Positions 50,661 through 59,019 of a stretch of 64,000 bases of DNA are shown piece by piece. The notes below the pieces were generated by a model, which had not been told where the DNA came from, ran no database searches, and saw only the letters and a program-made list of their open reading frames with translations. The stretch's first letter is position 1; each line of letters begins with the position of its first letter. The position numbers and the translations under genes were made by a program. Where the stretch lies: positions 7,096,501 through 7,160,500 of the forward strand of contig NZ_CP074380.1 of the NCBI RefSeq assembly GCF_022695595.1. The letters run 5' to 3'. Origin of the DNA: Streptomyces sp. MST-110588 (GTDB lineage Bacteria > Actinomycetota > Actinomycetes > Streptomycetales > Streptomycetaceae).

Positions 50661-53159
50661 ATGCCTGCTGCATTCCCCCAGGGGGCCAAGACGTCCCAGG
50701 AGTACCAGAGGCCCCAGGAGGCCCTGGACTCACAGGGGGTGGCCCCCGTATCCACGTCGTCCGCCAGGCGGCGGGACCGTGAGGGCGGGCGGCACGGCCG
50801 GGCCCCCTTCCCCGAGTCGGCCGCCGATTCGGCGATACGGACCCGCCTGGTGCGGCTCGCCGCCGTCCCGTCGCTACTGGTCGCCGTGACCTGCTCGGCC
50901 GCCACCGCCTTCGTCACCCGGGCCGGCGGCGTGGAGGTGGCGGCCCGCGAATGGGCGGTGCTGCTCGTCGCCGGCGCGCTGGTCTGCGGCATCGTGATGG
51001 TGGCCGGCGCCGCCGCCAACGCCGAGGCCCGCGCCGCCGTCACCCGCTACGCCCGACTGCGCCAGGTCTGTGCCCGCAGTCAGTCCGACCTCTACGACCT
51101 GCTGCACCGGGTACGGCAGGGCGAATGGCTCCAGCACCGCGACCCCGTACCCCCTCAGACTCAGACGTCCTCCGGCGACGGCGACACCCTGGACCTGCTC
51201 GCCGATGAAGTGGCCGCCGCCGGCCGGGCCGCCGAGGTCGCCGTCATCGACGCGGTGGCCATCGCGCGCAGCAACGCCAGCGGCAGTGAGCAGAAGGTCG
51301 AGGTCTTCGTCAACCTCGCCCGGCGCCTCCAGTCCCTCGTGCACCGCGAGATCGAGCTGCTGGACGAACTGGAGAACCAGGTCGAGGACCCCGACCTGCT
51401 CAAGGGCCTCTTCCACGTCGACCACCTGGCCACCCGCATCCGCCGGCACGCCGAGAACCTCGCCGTCCTCGGCGGCGCCATCTCGCGCCGCCAGTGGAGC
51501 CGTCCGGTGACCATGACCGAGGTGCTGCGCTCCTCCATCGCCGAGGTCGAGCAGTACCCGCGCGTCAAGCTCGTACCGCCGATCGAGGGAACGCTGCGCG
51601 GCCACGCCGTCGCCGACGTCATCCACCTCCTGGCCGAACTCGTCGAGAACGCCTCGGTCTATTCCGCCCCGCACACCCACGTCCTGCTGCGCGCGCAGCT
51701 CGTGACGGCCGGCCTCGCCGTGGAGGTCGAGGACCGCGGGCTGGGCATGTCCATGGAGGATCAGGCGCGGATGAACGCGCTGCTCGCCGACCCCGAACAC
51801 GTCGACGTGGCAGAGCTGCTGAGCGACGGCCGGATCGGGCTCTTCGTGGTCTCCTCGCTCGCCCGGCGGCACGGCATCGTGGTCCGTCTGCAGAGCAACA
51901 TCTACGGCGGCGTCCAAGCCGTCCTGGTCCTGCCGACGGGGCTGCTCGGCGCGGAGGGGGAGGAAACGGGAGAGTTCGAGGAGGACGGGGCCGGTGCCGC
52001 CGAACCGGCGGACGCCGGGCCGCGGCCGGTCTCCGTGGAGGAGTACCGCGCCGCACAGGCGGGCCGGACAGCCCTCGGCGCCGCCACCACCACCGCCTCC
52101 GCCCCGGCCGCCCCCGCCGTCTTCCCGGCGGACCCGTCGCACCGACGGCCCGTACGCGGGTCTCAGGGGGCCGAACCCCTCGACGCGGGTACGGGCCTGC
52201 CGTCGCCGTCCCTGCCGACGTCCCCCATGGTCACCCGAGCTCCGGCCGGTTCCGCTCCGACGGGTCCCGGCCCGGCCGGTTCCCCTTCAGCCGGTTCCGC
52301 TTCGGCCGGTTCTGCCGGAGCCACCGATTCCGCCGTGTCCGCCGGCCCTGTCCCGTACGGCTCACGCGGCGAGGGAGGTCTACGCGGCGAGGACGGTTTG
52401 CCGGGAGCAGACGGCTATGTCCCCGCGGCCGGCGCCCAGCCGGGCGGCCCGCACCTGTCCGGCACGTACCCGGGCGGACTGTACGAGGCCGCGGGACAGC
52501 CGGGTGACGCACGGGTGGCCGGCCAGCGTCCGGCGGACTCCCCTCCCGCCGAGCGGCCCGGATCCCGGCGGCACGCCGCCGGCAGCCGCCCGCCCGCCCG
52601 AGTGCCCGAGGCACGGCCGGCCCCGTCCGCCGAAGCCCGTGACCTCCCGTCCGACCCGGCGATGCGTACACCGTCCGACCCCGCGATGCGTACACCGTCC
52701 GACGACTCCTTGACGCGTACGCCGTCCGCCCCCACCCAGCACGACCCGGGGCCGGTCCTGCTGCCGCCCCCGCCGCCCGCCGCCCCGGACGACGGCGCCC
52801 GCCCGCGCCTGCCGCGCCGCCGTAAGCAGGAACACCTCGTCCCGCAGTTGCGCGGCGACCCGATCCTGCCGTCCGCGCGCCGCGATCCGGGTGCCGGCCC
52901 CGAGCCCGAGCACGACCCCAATCTGATGGCCGCGTTCCGGCGCGGCATCAGCCTCGCCGACGACAGCTACGACCCCGCTCTCTCCGCCGCCACCGCTGCG
53001 ACCTCCGGAACCACCGGAACCACCGGAACCACCGGCCACGGTGACGGCGCGAGCACCGCCCCGCACACGACCGGCCCCGGCGGCATCCGGCCCCCTATGA
53101 CCCCGCGTACGACATCGAATACGGCAGCGGCTACGACACCGACGCGCCGCGCCCTCTAG
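50661..53159 (+). CDS. cvnA: CvnA-type sensor histidine kinase-like protein
   Basis: The protein is 832 aa. Two close membrane helices around residues 70-120, a linker, then an HATPase_c domain with N-box LLAELVENASVY near 322 and DGRIGLFVVSSLARRHGI as the G2 box. After residue 420 there are 400 residues of Ala/Pro/Gly/Ser-rich, largely disordered sequence with small repeats (SDPAMRTPSDPAMRTPSD, GTTGTTGTTG). This is the CvnA layout: the first gene of a conservon, a signalling unit in which A-D form a membrane complex with a small GTPase. ATG at 50661 with GGAGAG upstream. Confidence 0.92.
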   Translation: MPAAFPQGAKTSQEYQRPQEALDSQGVAPVSTSSARRRDREGGRHGRAPFPESAADSAIRTRLVRLAAVPSLLVAVTCSAATAFVTRAGGVEVAAREWAVLLVAGALVCGIVMVAGAAANAEARAAVTRYARLRQVCARSQSDLYDLLHRVRQGEWLQHRDPVPPQTQTSSGDGDTLDLLADEVAAAGRAAEVAVIDAVAIARSNASGSEQKVEVFVNLARRLQSLVHREIELLDELENQVEDPDLLKGLFHVDHLATRIRRHAENLAVLGGAISRRQWSRPVTMTEVLRSSIAEVEQYPRVKLVPPIEGTLRGHAVADVIHLLAELVENASVYSAPHTHVLLRAQLVTAGLAVEVEDRGLGMSMEDQARMNALLADPEHVDVAELLSDGRIGLFVVSSLARRHGIVVRLQSNIYGGVQAVLVLPTGLLGAEGEETGEFEEDGAGAAEPADAGPRPVSVEEYRAAQAGRTALGAATTTASAPAAPAVFPADPSHRRPVRGSQGAEPLDAGTGLPSPSLPTSPMVTRAPAGSAPTGPGPAGSPSAGSASAGSAGATDSAVSAGPVPYGSRGEGGLRGEDGLPGADGYVPAAGAQPGGPHLSGTYPGGLYEAAGQPGDARVAGQRPADSPPAERPGSRRHAAGSRPPARVPEARPAPSAEARDLPSDPAMRTPSDPAMRTPSDDSLTRTPSAPTQHDPGPVLLPPPPPAAPDDGARPRLPRRRKQEHLVPQLRGDPILPSARRDPGAGPEPEHDPNLMAAFRRGISLADDSYDPALSAATAATSGTTGTTGTTGHGDGASTAPHTTGPGGIRPPMTPRTTSNTAAATTPTRRAL

Positions 53160-53174
53160 GAGACGACCACAACC

Positions 53175-53624
53175 ATGGTGAGTGATGTGCACGCCAAGGC
53201 CCGCCCGCCGCTCAAGACAGGTTCCTCGACGGACCTCTCCTGGCTGCTGACCGGACTCGTCCAGCGGGTTCCGCACGCCACCAGCGCGCTCCTGCTGTCC
53301 TGCGACGGCCTGGTCAAGGCCGCCCACGGCTTCGACCCGGACAGCGCCGACCACATGGCCGCCCTCTCCTCCGGCCTGTACTCCCTGGCCCGCAGCGCAG
53401 GGGTGCGCTTCGGTGACGGGGACGAGGTCCTCCAGGTCGTCGTGGAACTGGAGTCCACCTTCCTGTTCGTCTCCACGGCGGGATCGGGTGCCTGCCTGGC
53501 CGTACTGGCCGGCCGGGAGGCCGATGTGGCGGTCCTGGGTTACGAAATGGGCATGCTGGTCAAGAGCGTACGGCCGTATCTGGGGACCCCGGCACGAAAA
53601 CAGACACCGGCGGGCGGGCGCTGA
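53175..53624 (+). CDS. cvnB: Roadblock/LC7 domain protein CvnB
   Basis: The protein is 149 aa. A roadblock/LC7 fold, with LSWLLTGLVQRVPHATSALLL and HMAALSSGLYSLARSAGVRF typical of MglB-like GTPase regulators. In conservons it binds the GTPase CvnD and the sensor CvnA at the membrane. ATG with AGGAG upstream (partly inside the cvnA stop region), 15 bp after cvnA; cvnC starts two bases after its stop. Confidence 0.93.
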   Translation: MVSDVHAKARPPLKTGSSTDLSWLLTGLVQRVPHATSALLLSCDGLVKAAHGFDPDSADHMAALSSGLYSLARSAGVRFGDGDEVLQVVVELESTFLFVSTAGSGACLAVLAGREADVAVLGYEMGMLVKSVRPYLGTPARKQTPAGGR

Positions 53625-53626
53625 CC

Positions 53627-54028
53627 ATGGTGGGCGCACGCCGCCGGCGGCAGGGCCGGGACGCCCTGTGGCTCGACGACGAGGCGGGCCGCCTGGTCCG
53701 CCCGTACACCGTCAGCAACGGCCGTACCCGTCCGACGGCCCACTTCGACCTGCTGACCATGGTGATGGCCACCGGCAAGCGGCCCGTGACCTGTCAGGGG
53801 CCGGACTACGCCAAGGTGCTGGGGCTGTGCGGAGGCCCGGTCTCGGTCGCGGAGATCGCCGCGCACATACATCTGCCCGCCGTGATCACCAAGGTGCTCC
53901 TCGCCGACCTCGTGGAGTGCGGGGCGCTCACCGCGCAGGCGCCCGTACCGGCCTCGACAAGCCCCGCGGCACGTACCGACCGAGCTCTCTTGGAAGCGGT
54001 GCTGGATGGACTTCGCAAACGGTTGTGA
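53627..54028 (+). CDS. cvnC: DUF742 protein CvnC
   Basis: The protein is 133 aa. DUF742 signature LVRPYTVSNGRTRPTAHFDL near residue 25, and EIAAHIHLPAVITKVLLADL, a winged-helix-like C-terminal half. A standard component of conservons with no enzyme activity known. Starts two bases after cvnB and overlaps the start of the broken cvnD by 23 bases. Confidence 0.93.
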   Translation: MVGARRRRQGRDALWLDDEAGRLVRPYTVSNGRTRPTAHFDLLTMVMATGKRPVTCQGPDYAKVLGLCGGPVSVAEIAAHIHLPAVITKVLLADLVECGALTAQAPVPASTSPAARTDRALLEAVLDGLRKRL

Positions 54029-54664
54029 CCCCCTCTCACCAGGCTTCCGGCCGAGCTCCGGGCGGGGCTCGCGGCCGGAGCCGGTGCCGTGTGGCGCCCC
54101 CTTTCCCCTCGCACTGAAGATCCTGGTCGCCGGGGGTTCGGGGTCGGCAAGACGACCTTCGTCGGGGCGGTGAGCGAGATCGAGCCGCTCAGTACGGAAG
54201 AACTGCTCACCCAGATCAGCGTCGGTACGGACGACCTGGCGGGCATCGAGGACAAGAGCACCACCACCGTCGCCATGGACTTCGGCCGCATCACCCTCGG
54301 CCGGGAGCACGTCCTCTACCTCTTCGGCACGCCGGGCCAGCAGCGCTTCTGGTTCATGTGGGACGAACTGTCCAGCGGCGCGCTCGGCGCCGTCGTCCTC
54401 GCCGACACCCGCCGCCTGGACCAGTGCTTCGCCGCCGTCGACTTCTTCGAACGCCGGGGCATCGGCTTCGTCGTCGCCGTCAACGAGTTCGACGGCTCCT
54501 ACCGGTACGAACCCGCCGAGGTGCGCACCGCCATAGACCTGCCGGCCCATGTCCCGGTCGTGCTCTGCGACGCCCGGCAGTGCAGCTCCTCCACCCACGT
54601 CCTGGTCAGTCTGGTCCAGCACCTCCTCACGCCCGCCCTCGTCACCACCCCGGAGCTGCCATGA
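54006..54664 (+). pseudogene. cvnD: CvnD small GTPase gene, broken by one-base deletion
   Basis: The frame opens at ATG 54006 and encodes PFPLALKILVAGG, then loses the frame in a run of five G (54132-54136). One more base there restores GGFGVGKTTFVGAVSEIEPL, the GTPase P-loop. After the break the second frame continues to 54664 with TTTVAMDFGRI, FGTPGQQRFWFMWDEL and VVLADTRRLD (all intact). An intact protein would be about 219 aa. As it stands the P-loop and the body are in different frames, so no full GTPase can be made without frameshifting. Confidence 0.85.
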
Positions 54665-55271
54665 ACCGCCCCGTTTCCCGCACGCCATATGTGTCCTACG
54701 ACCCGACGCGTCATCTCCTGCTCACTCCCCAGGACGACGAGGCCCCGGCGCGGGTCGCCCGGCTGCGTGTCCTGGGCATCGGGGAGGCCCCGCTGCCCGC
54801 CTTCGATGCGTTCGCGCGCAAACTGGCCCGTACGACCGAGGCGCCGTACGCCATGGTCAACTTCATCGACGAGCACCGGCAGTACTTCGCCGGGCTCTAC
54901 ACCCCGGCGAGCGACCAGGCGCCCGTGGAACTCGGGCCCGCGCCGCCGAGCGCCCAGCCGGGCGGGTGATGGCCCGCGACCACGGGTACTGCCCGCATGT
55001 CATCGTGCGGCGCAAGGCGCTCGTCCTGGAGGACGTCTGCGACTACCCGCGGTTCGCGGGCAATCCGGTCGTCGACGAGATCGGCATCCGCTCCTATCTG
55101 GGCGCGCCGCTGATCGACCGTACGGGTACGGCGCTGGGCACCGTATGCGTCGTCGATCTGGAGCCCCGCCCCTGGGGACGGGAAGGGCTGGACACCATCA
55201 AGACGATGGCGGCGGAACTGGTCGAACAGATCCACTGCATGGAGCGGCGGCTGACGTCGGAAGAGCCGTGA
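54661..55271 (+). pseudogene. Conservon-associated GAF-domain protein gene, split by a one-base deletion
   Basis: The first frame (ATG 54661) encodes MNRPVSRTPYVSYDPTRH and the first half of a GAF domain (YAMVNFIDEHRQYFAGL), then stops at TGA 54967. The second half continues in another frame: VMARDHGYCPHVIV, EIGIRSYLGAPLIDRTGTAL and GLDTIKTMAAELVEQIH, to 55271. Adding one base around 54958-54965 joins them into one GAF protein of about 203 aa. A TGATG overlap at 54967 would allow re-initiation of the second part from the ATG at 54969. The start overlaps cvnD by four bases. Confidence 0.82.
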
Positions 55272-55373
55272 ACCGAAAGACCTGATGTAGGCAGAGCTCT
55301 GACGAAGGAAGAGCCCTGGCGACGGAAGAGGACTGAAGACCACTCCTTCGGCCCGTTCCTGTTCCGGCTCGGA

Positions 55374-55825
55374 TCACGGGGTGGAGACCTTGTGGACGGT
55401 GGTGTCGTCGGGGTCCAGCCGTCGCCCGTCCTGCGACAGTACTTCCAGTGCGCGCAGGCGGCGTCCCTGCCGGCGGTCGACCAACTGTGAGTGCGGCTCG
55501 CCGGGGCGAAGAAGTTCTCCTCGCCCCACTGCCGCAGTGCCACGATCACGGGGAAGAGCGCCTTGCCCTTGGGAGTCAGTACGTACTCGCGGTAGGCGCT
55601 GCCGTCCGAGGCGGGGACGGATTCCAGGACACCGCCGGCGACCAGGGTGCGCAGTCGCGCGGTGAGGATGTTCTTCGCCACGCCGAGGCTGCGCTGGAAC
55701 TCCCCGAAGCGCCGGCTTCCGTCGAAGGCGTCCCGCACGATCAGCAGGGACCACCAGTCGCCGATCGCGTCCACCGACCGGGCGACGGGGCATTCGCTGT
55801 CGTTGAAGCGCGTCCTGGTCACCAT
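55374..55825 (-). pseudogene. HxlR-family regulator gene with a one-base deletion near the 3' end
   Basis: From ATG 55825 the frame encodes a winged-helix HxlR domain (CPVARSVDAIGDWWSLLIVR, RRFGEFQRSLGVAKNILTAR, REYVLTPKGKALFPVIVAL). Near 55498-55503 the frame is lost after ENFFAP. The second frame continues with EPHSQLVDRRQGRRLRALEV and ends at 55374 after TTVHKVSTP. The DNA-binding part is whole; only the C-terminal 45 residues are displaced, so a truncated but DNA-binding protein is possible. Divergent from the MFS gene it probably controls. Confidence 0.8.
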
Positions 55826-55845
55826 GGCGTCCCTCACTCTCGCGT

Positions 55846-55900
55846 GGTTGCAACATGCTACCAGGGAAGCTACCGTCCCGGGTGGTAGCAAGTTGAAACC
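55846..55900. promoter_or_regulatory. Inverted repeat between the HxlR gene and the MFS gene
   Basis: GGTTGCAACATGCTACC (55846-55862) and GGTGGTAGCAAGTTGAAACC (55881-55900) form an imperfect dyad with the shared arms TGCTACC/GGTAGCA; a further GCTACC lies between them (55869-55874). It sits 20-75 bp upstream of both starts, where an HxlR operator would be expected. Confidence 0.65.
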
Positions 55901-55919
55901 AGATATTGGAGGAGTGCTG

Positions 55920-57209
55920 ATGCCCGGCAACGGTGAGGCCGTGACACCACAGACCGAGGCCCCGAACGCGGTGGGTTCCGCGTTCGTCCTCTCCCGCGGC
56001 GTCGTCATGCTGTTCGCGGTCGCCTGCGGGGCCGCGGTGGCCAACGTCTACTTCTCCCAGCCGCTCCTGGTGACCATGGGCCACGACCTCGCCATGAGCC
56101 CGGCACTCGTCGGCAGCGTGGTCACCCTCACGCAGGTCGGATACGGGCTGGGACTCTTCTTCCTCGTGCCGCTGGGCGACGTGGCCGACCGCAGACGGCT
56201 CGTCGTGGCCCAGTTGCTGCTCCTGGTGCTGGCGCTGGCCGTGGTGGCCGCCGCCCGCACGGCGGCGGTCCTGCTCGTGGGCATGGCCGCGACAGGACTT
56301 CTCGCGGTCGTCACCCAGACGCTGGTGGCCTTCGCCGCATCACTGGCCCCTCCCGCCGAGCGCGGACGGGTCGTCGGCCGGGTGACCGGCGGCGTGGTCA
56401 TCGGGATCCTGCTCGCCCGTACCGCGTCCGGCCTCATGGCCGATCTCGCGGGCTGGCGCTCGGTCTACCTCGCCTCGGCGTTGCTCACCGCCCTGCTCGC
56501 CCTGGTCCTGTACCGGGTGCTGCCACGCCACAGCGCCGCCCCGCCGGCCACCCTGCGCTACGGACAGCTCCTGCGCTCCACGGTCACCCTGTTCGCACGG
56601 GAGCGGCTGCTGAGGCTCCGGGCCCTGTTCGGCCTGCTGATCTTCGCCGCCTTCAGCACCCTGTGGAGCAGCGTCGCGCTGCCGCTCAGCCAGGCCCCGT
56701 ACTTCCTGTCCCACAGCGCGATCGGGGCGCTGGGGCTGATCGGTGCCGCCGGCGCCCTGGCCGCGAACGTGGCGGGCCGCCTGAACGACCGAGGGCTCTC
56801 CCGGCGGACCACCGGCACGGCCCTGGCGCTGCTCGCCGTCTCGTGGCTGCCCCTGGCCTTCACCCGCAGCTCGCTCGCGGCGCTGATCGTCGGGGTGATC
56901 CTCCTCGACCTCGCCGTGCAGGCGGTCCACGTCACCAATCAGACACTGATCTACGCGCTGCACCCGGAGGCGGGCAGCCGGCTGATCGGCGGGTACATGG
57001 TCTTCTACTCGATCGGCAGCGCCACCGGCGCCATCGCCGCGACCTCCCTGTACACGGTGGCCGGCTGGGGTGCCGTGTGCGCGCTGGGCGCCGCGTTCAG
57101 TTGCCTCGGGCTCCTGCTGTGGGCGTTGACGCGACACGGCGCCCCGGACCCCGCAGCCAGGGTGACCTCCGGCAGCGAAGTCCGGGCGCTCCCGCCGGAC
57201 AGCGACTGA
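55920..57209 (+). CDS. MFS transporter
   Basis: The protein is 429 aa with 12 predicted helices. ANVYFSQPLLVTMGHDLAMS and the loop motif LGDVADRRRLVV match a drug-efflux-type MFS branch. Strong ribosome site GGAGGAG six bases before the ATG. Divergent from the hxlR-type gene with the inverted repeat between them, so it is probably repressed by that regulator and induced by a toxic small molecule. The substrate is unknown. Confidence 0.88.
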   Translation: MPGNGEAVTPQTEAPNAVGSAFVLSRGVVMLFAVACGAAVANVYFSQPLLVTMGHDLAMSPALVGSVVTLTQVGYGLGLFFLVPLGDVADRRRLVVAQLLLLVLALAVVAAARTAAVLLVGMAATGLLAVVTQTLVAFAASLAPPAERGRVVGRVTGGVVIGILLARTASGLMADLAGWRSVYLASALLTALLALVLYRVLPRHSAAPPATLRYGQLLRSTVTLFARERLLRLRALFGLLIFAAFSTLWSSVALPLSQAPYFLSHSAIGALGLIGAAGALAANVAGRLNDRGLSRRTTGTALALLAVSWLPLAFTRSSLAALIVGVILLDLAVQAVHVTNQTLIYALHPEAGSRLIGGYMVFYSIGSATGAIAATSLYTVAGWGAVCALGAAFSCLGLLLWALTRHGAPDPAARVTSGSEVRALPPDSD

Positions 57210-57290
57210 CGGAGGTGCCGCGGACCCGAGGGGCCGGTCCGGTGGTGGCACGGTTCTCGCCGGGTTCCTGTCGCTGCTCCTTCTCCTAGC

Positions 57291-58604
57291 TCATCCGGCG
57301 GGCGCGAGGCGGATGTGCTCCTTGGGCCGTTCGGCGCGCTGTGCGGGCAGCTCGGGACCCGGTGTGTCCGTACGGGCGCCTTCCTGCACCTCCGCTCCCG
57401 CCTCCGCCCGCTCGGCCGGTTCCAGCCGCAGGAGTTTCGACAGGCGGCCGGACCACTGGCCCTTCGCCGTGCCCAGCGCCACCTCCCCCAGCCGCAGCAA
57501 CTGGATGTCGGAGGTGCCGGCGGGGGCGAAGATGTGGTGGGCGTCCCGCAGATAGCGCTCCACCGGACGGTCGGTGAGCAGCCCGCACGCGGCGTGCACC
57601 TCCATGGAGTCCCGGGCCGACTCCAGCGCCATCTCCACATTGATCAGCTTGGCGTTCATCAACTCCGCGTCGCATGTCGCCCCTTGATCGAGGAGGTGCA
57701 CCGCGTGATAGGCCGCGAGTCGTCCCGTGAGCAGCCGCGACTGGATCCGTCCGAGTTTGAGCTTGATATTGCTCAGGTCGGCCAGCGGCTTGCCGTAGCG
57801 CTGCCGTTCCGCGCAGAACCTGGCCGTCTCGTCCAGCACCGCCTGATGGATGCCCAGCGACACCGCGGTCAGGTTGGGCCGCCCGTACAGGACGCTGGAG
57901 GAGTACGCCACGGAGAGTCCCTGGCCCTCCTTGCCGAGCAGGTTCGCCGCGGGGACGCGGCAGTCGTCGAAGTACAGCTCGCCGAAACTGAAGCCGTGCA
58001 GGCCCATCGCCGCCTGCTGCCGTCCCACGTGCAGGCCCGGACGGCCGGACTCCACGAGGAACGCCGACAGGCCCCTGGACCCCTCGCCGGTCCGTACCAC
58101 CACGCCGTGCAGATCGCCGACATGGCTGTTGCCGACGTAGACCTTGCGGCCGTTGAGTATGTAGTCCGCACCGTCGCGGACGGCGGTGCTGGTCATGCCC
58201 AGGACATGCCCGCCCGACTGCGGTTCGGTGACCGCGATGGTCGGCAGGCACTCGCCCGCGGCGATCGCGGGCAGCCAGGTCTTCTTCTGCTCCTCGCTGC
58301 CGAAGTGAATGATCTTGGCGACACCGAGCTGGGACGCCTGCACCATGGCCCCCATCGCGGCGCTCACCCGTGACAGCTCCTCGATGATGACCGTCTTGGC
58401 CAGGTGACCGGCCCCCATGCCCCCGTAGGAGCGGTGCACGGTCGCGCCGATCCAGCCCTGAAGGGCGATCAGCCGCGAAAGGTCGTGGCAAACGGAACGG
58501 GACGCCTCCATCTCGGCTATACGGGGACGCACTTCGCGTTCGGCGAAAGCCTGGACCCGGCGCCGGAGTGCTTCATGCTGCTGGTCCGTGAAGTAGTGAC
58601 GCAA
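57291..58604 (-). CDS. Acyl-CoA dehydrogenase family protein
   Basis: The protein is 437 aa. FAD-enzyme signatures include PTIAVTEPQSGGHV (FAD/substrate loop), a middle beta domain ending FDDCRVPAANLLGKEGQG, and the C-terminal helical domain with YGKPLADLSNIKLKLGRIQS and IFAPAGTSDIQLLRLG. The catalytic base position is not certain. The last 45 residues are a Pro/Glu-rich tail. The TTG at 58604 is chosen because GGAGGG lies six bases upstream and homology starts at HYFTDQQHEALR. Similar enzymes act in natural-product side-chain oxidation as well as fatty-acid breakdown. Confidence 0.85.
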   Translation of the reverse strand: MRHYFTDQQHEALRRRVQAFAEREVRPRIAEMEASRSVCHDLSRLIALQGWIGATVHRSYGGMGAGHLAKTVIIEELSRVSAAMGAMVQASQLGVAKIIHFGSEEQKKTWLPAIAAGECLPTIAVTEPQSGGHVLGMTSTAVRDGADYILNGRKVYVGNSHVGDLHGVVVRTGEGSRGLSAFLVESGRPGLHVGRQQAAMGLHGFSFGELYFDDCRVPAANLLGKEGQGLSVAYSSSVLYGRPNLTAVSLGIHQAVLDETARFCAERQRYGKPLADLSNIKLKLGRIQSRLLTGRLAAYHAVHLLDQGATCDAELMNAKLINVEMALESARDSMEVHAACGLLTDRPVERYLRDAHHIFAPAGTSDIQLLRLGEVALGTAKGQWSGRLSKLLRLEPAERAEAGAEVQEGARTDTPGPELPAQRAERPKEHIRLAPAG

Positions 58605-58707
58605 GGCGAACCCTCCTCCGTGGATACCGCTGCTCGTCCCCGGCTGTCGGTCGGGCAGCGATCGTTCCGGTCCTGCGGTCGCCGGTCTCACCCTATCCGT
58701 ACGGTCG

Positions 58708-58761
58708 TTGTGCGCTTACCCCGTGCAATACCCGTTGGCATACCTGCTGCACGGCGCACAA
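58708..58761. promoter_or_regulatory. Interrupted inverted repeat in a divergent intergenic region
   Basis: TTGTGCGC + CCGTGCA (58708-58715 and 58721-58727) are the reverse complement of TGCACGGCGCACAA (58748-58761), apart from a five-base insertion. The surrounding 58690-58850 is A+T-richer than the flanks. It probably lies in the promoter region of the acyl-CoA dehydrogenase or the Gfo/Idh gene. The rest of the 58605-59019 gap shows nothing else. Confidence 0.5.
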
Positions 58762-59019
58762 AACACCAACTCCTCGCATAAACGCTCCCGGACCGGAGCG
58801 CGGTCTGATCGTTCACCACTTCTGTCGTCCGGTGCGCGGAGCGGGTGCGATATGAGGTGAGTGAGCGCGGTGCCTGCGGGGGAGGTGGTCCCAAAATGGC
58901 CCGGAGCGTACGGACTTGGCGGGACAGCCGCCCGAAGAGGGAGGGTGGCGTGGGGTGGCGCGGCACGGGCCGCCGACCGGCCCGCGGCCCGTGCCCAACC
59001 ACCGCCCGAGGAGGCGTGG

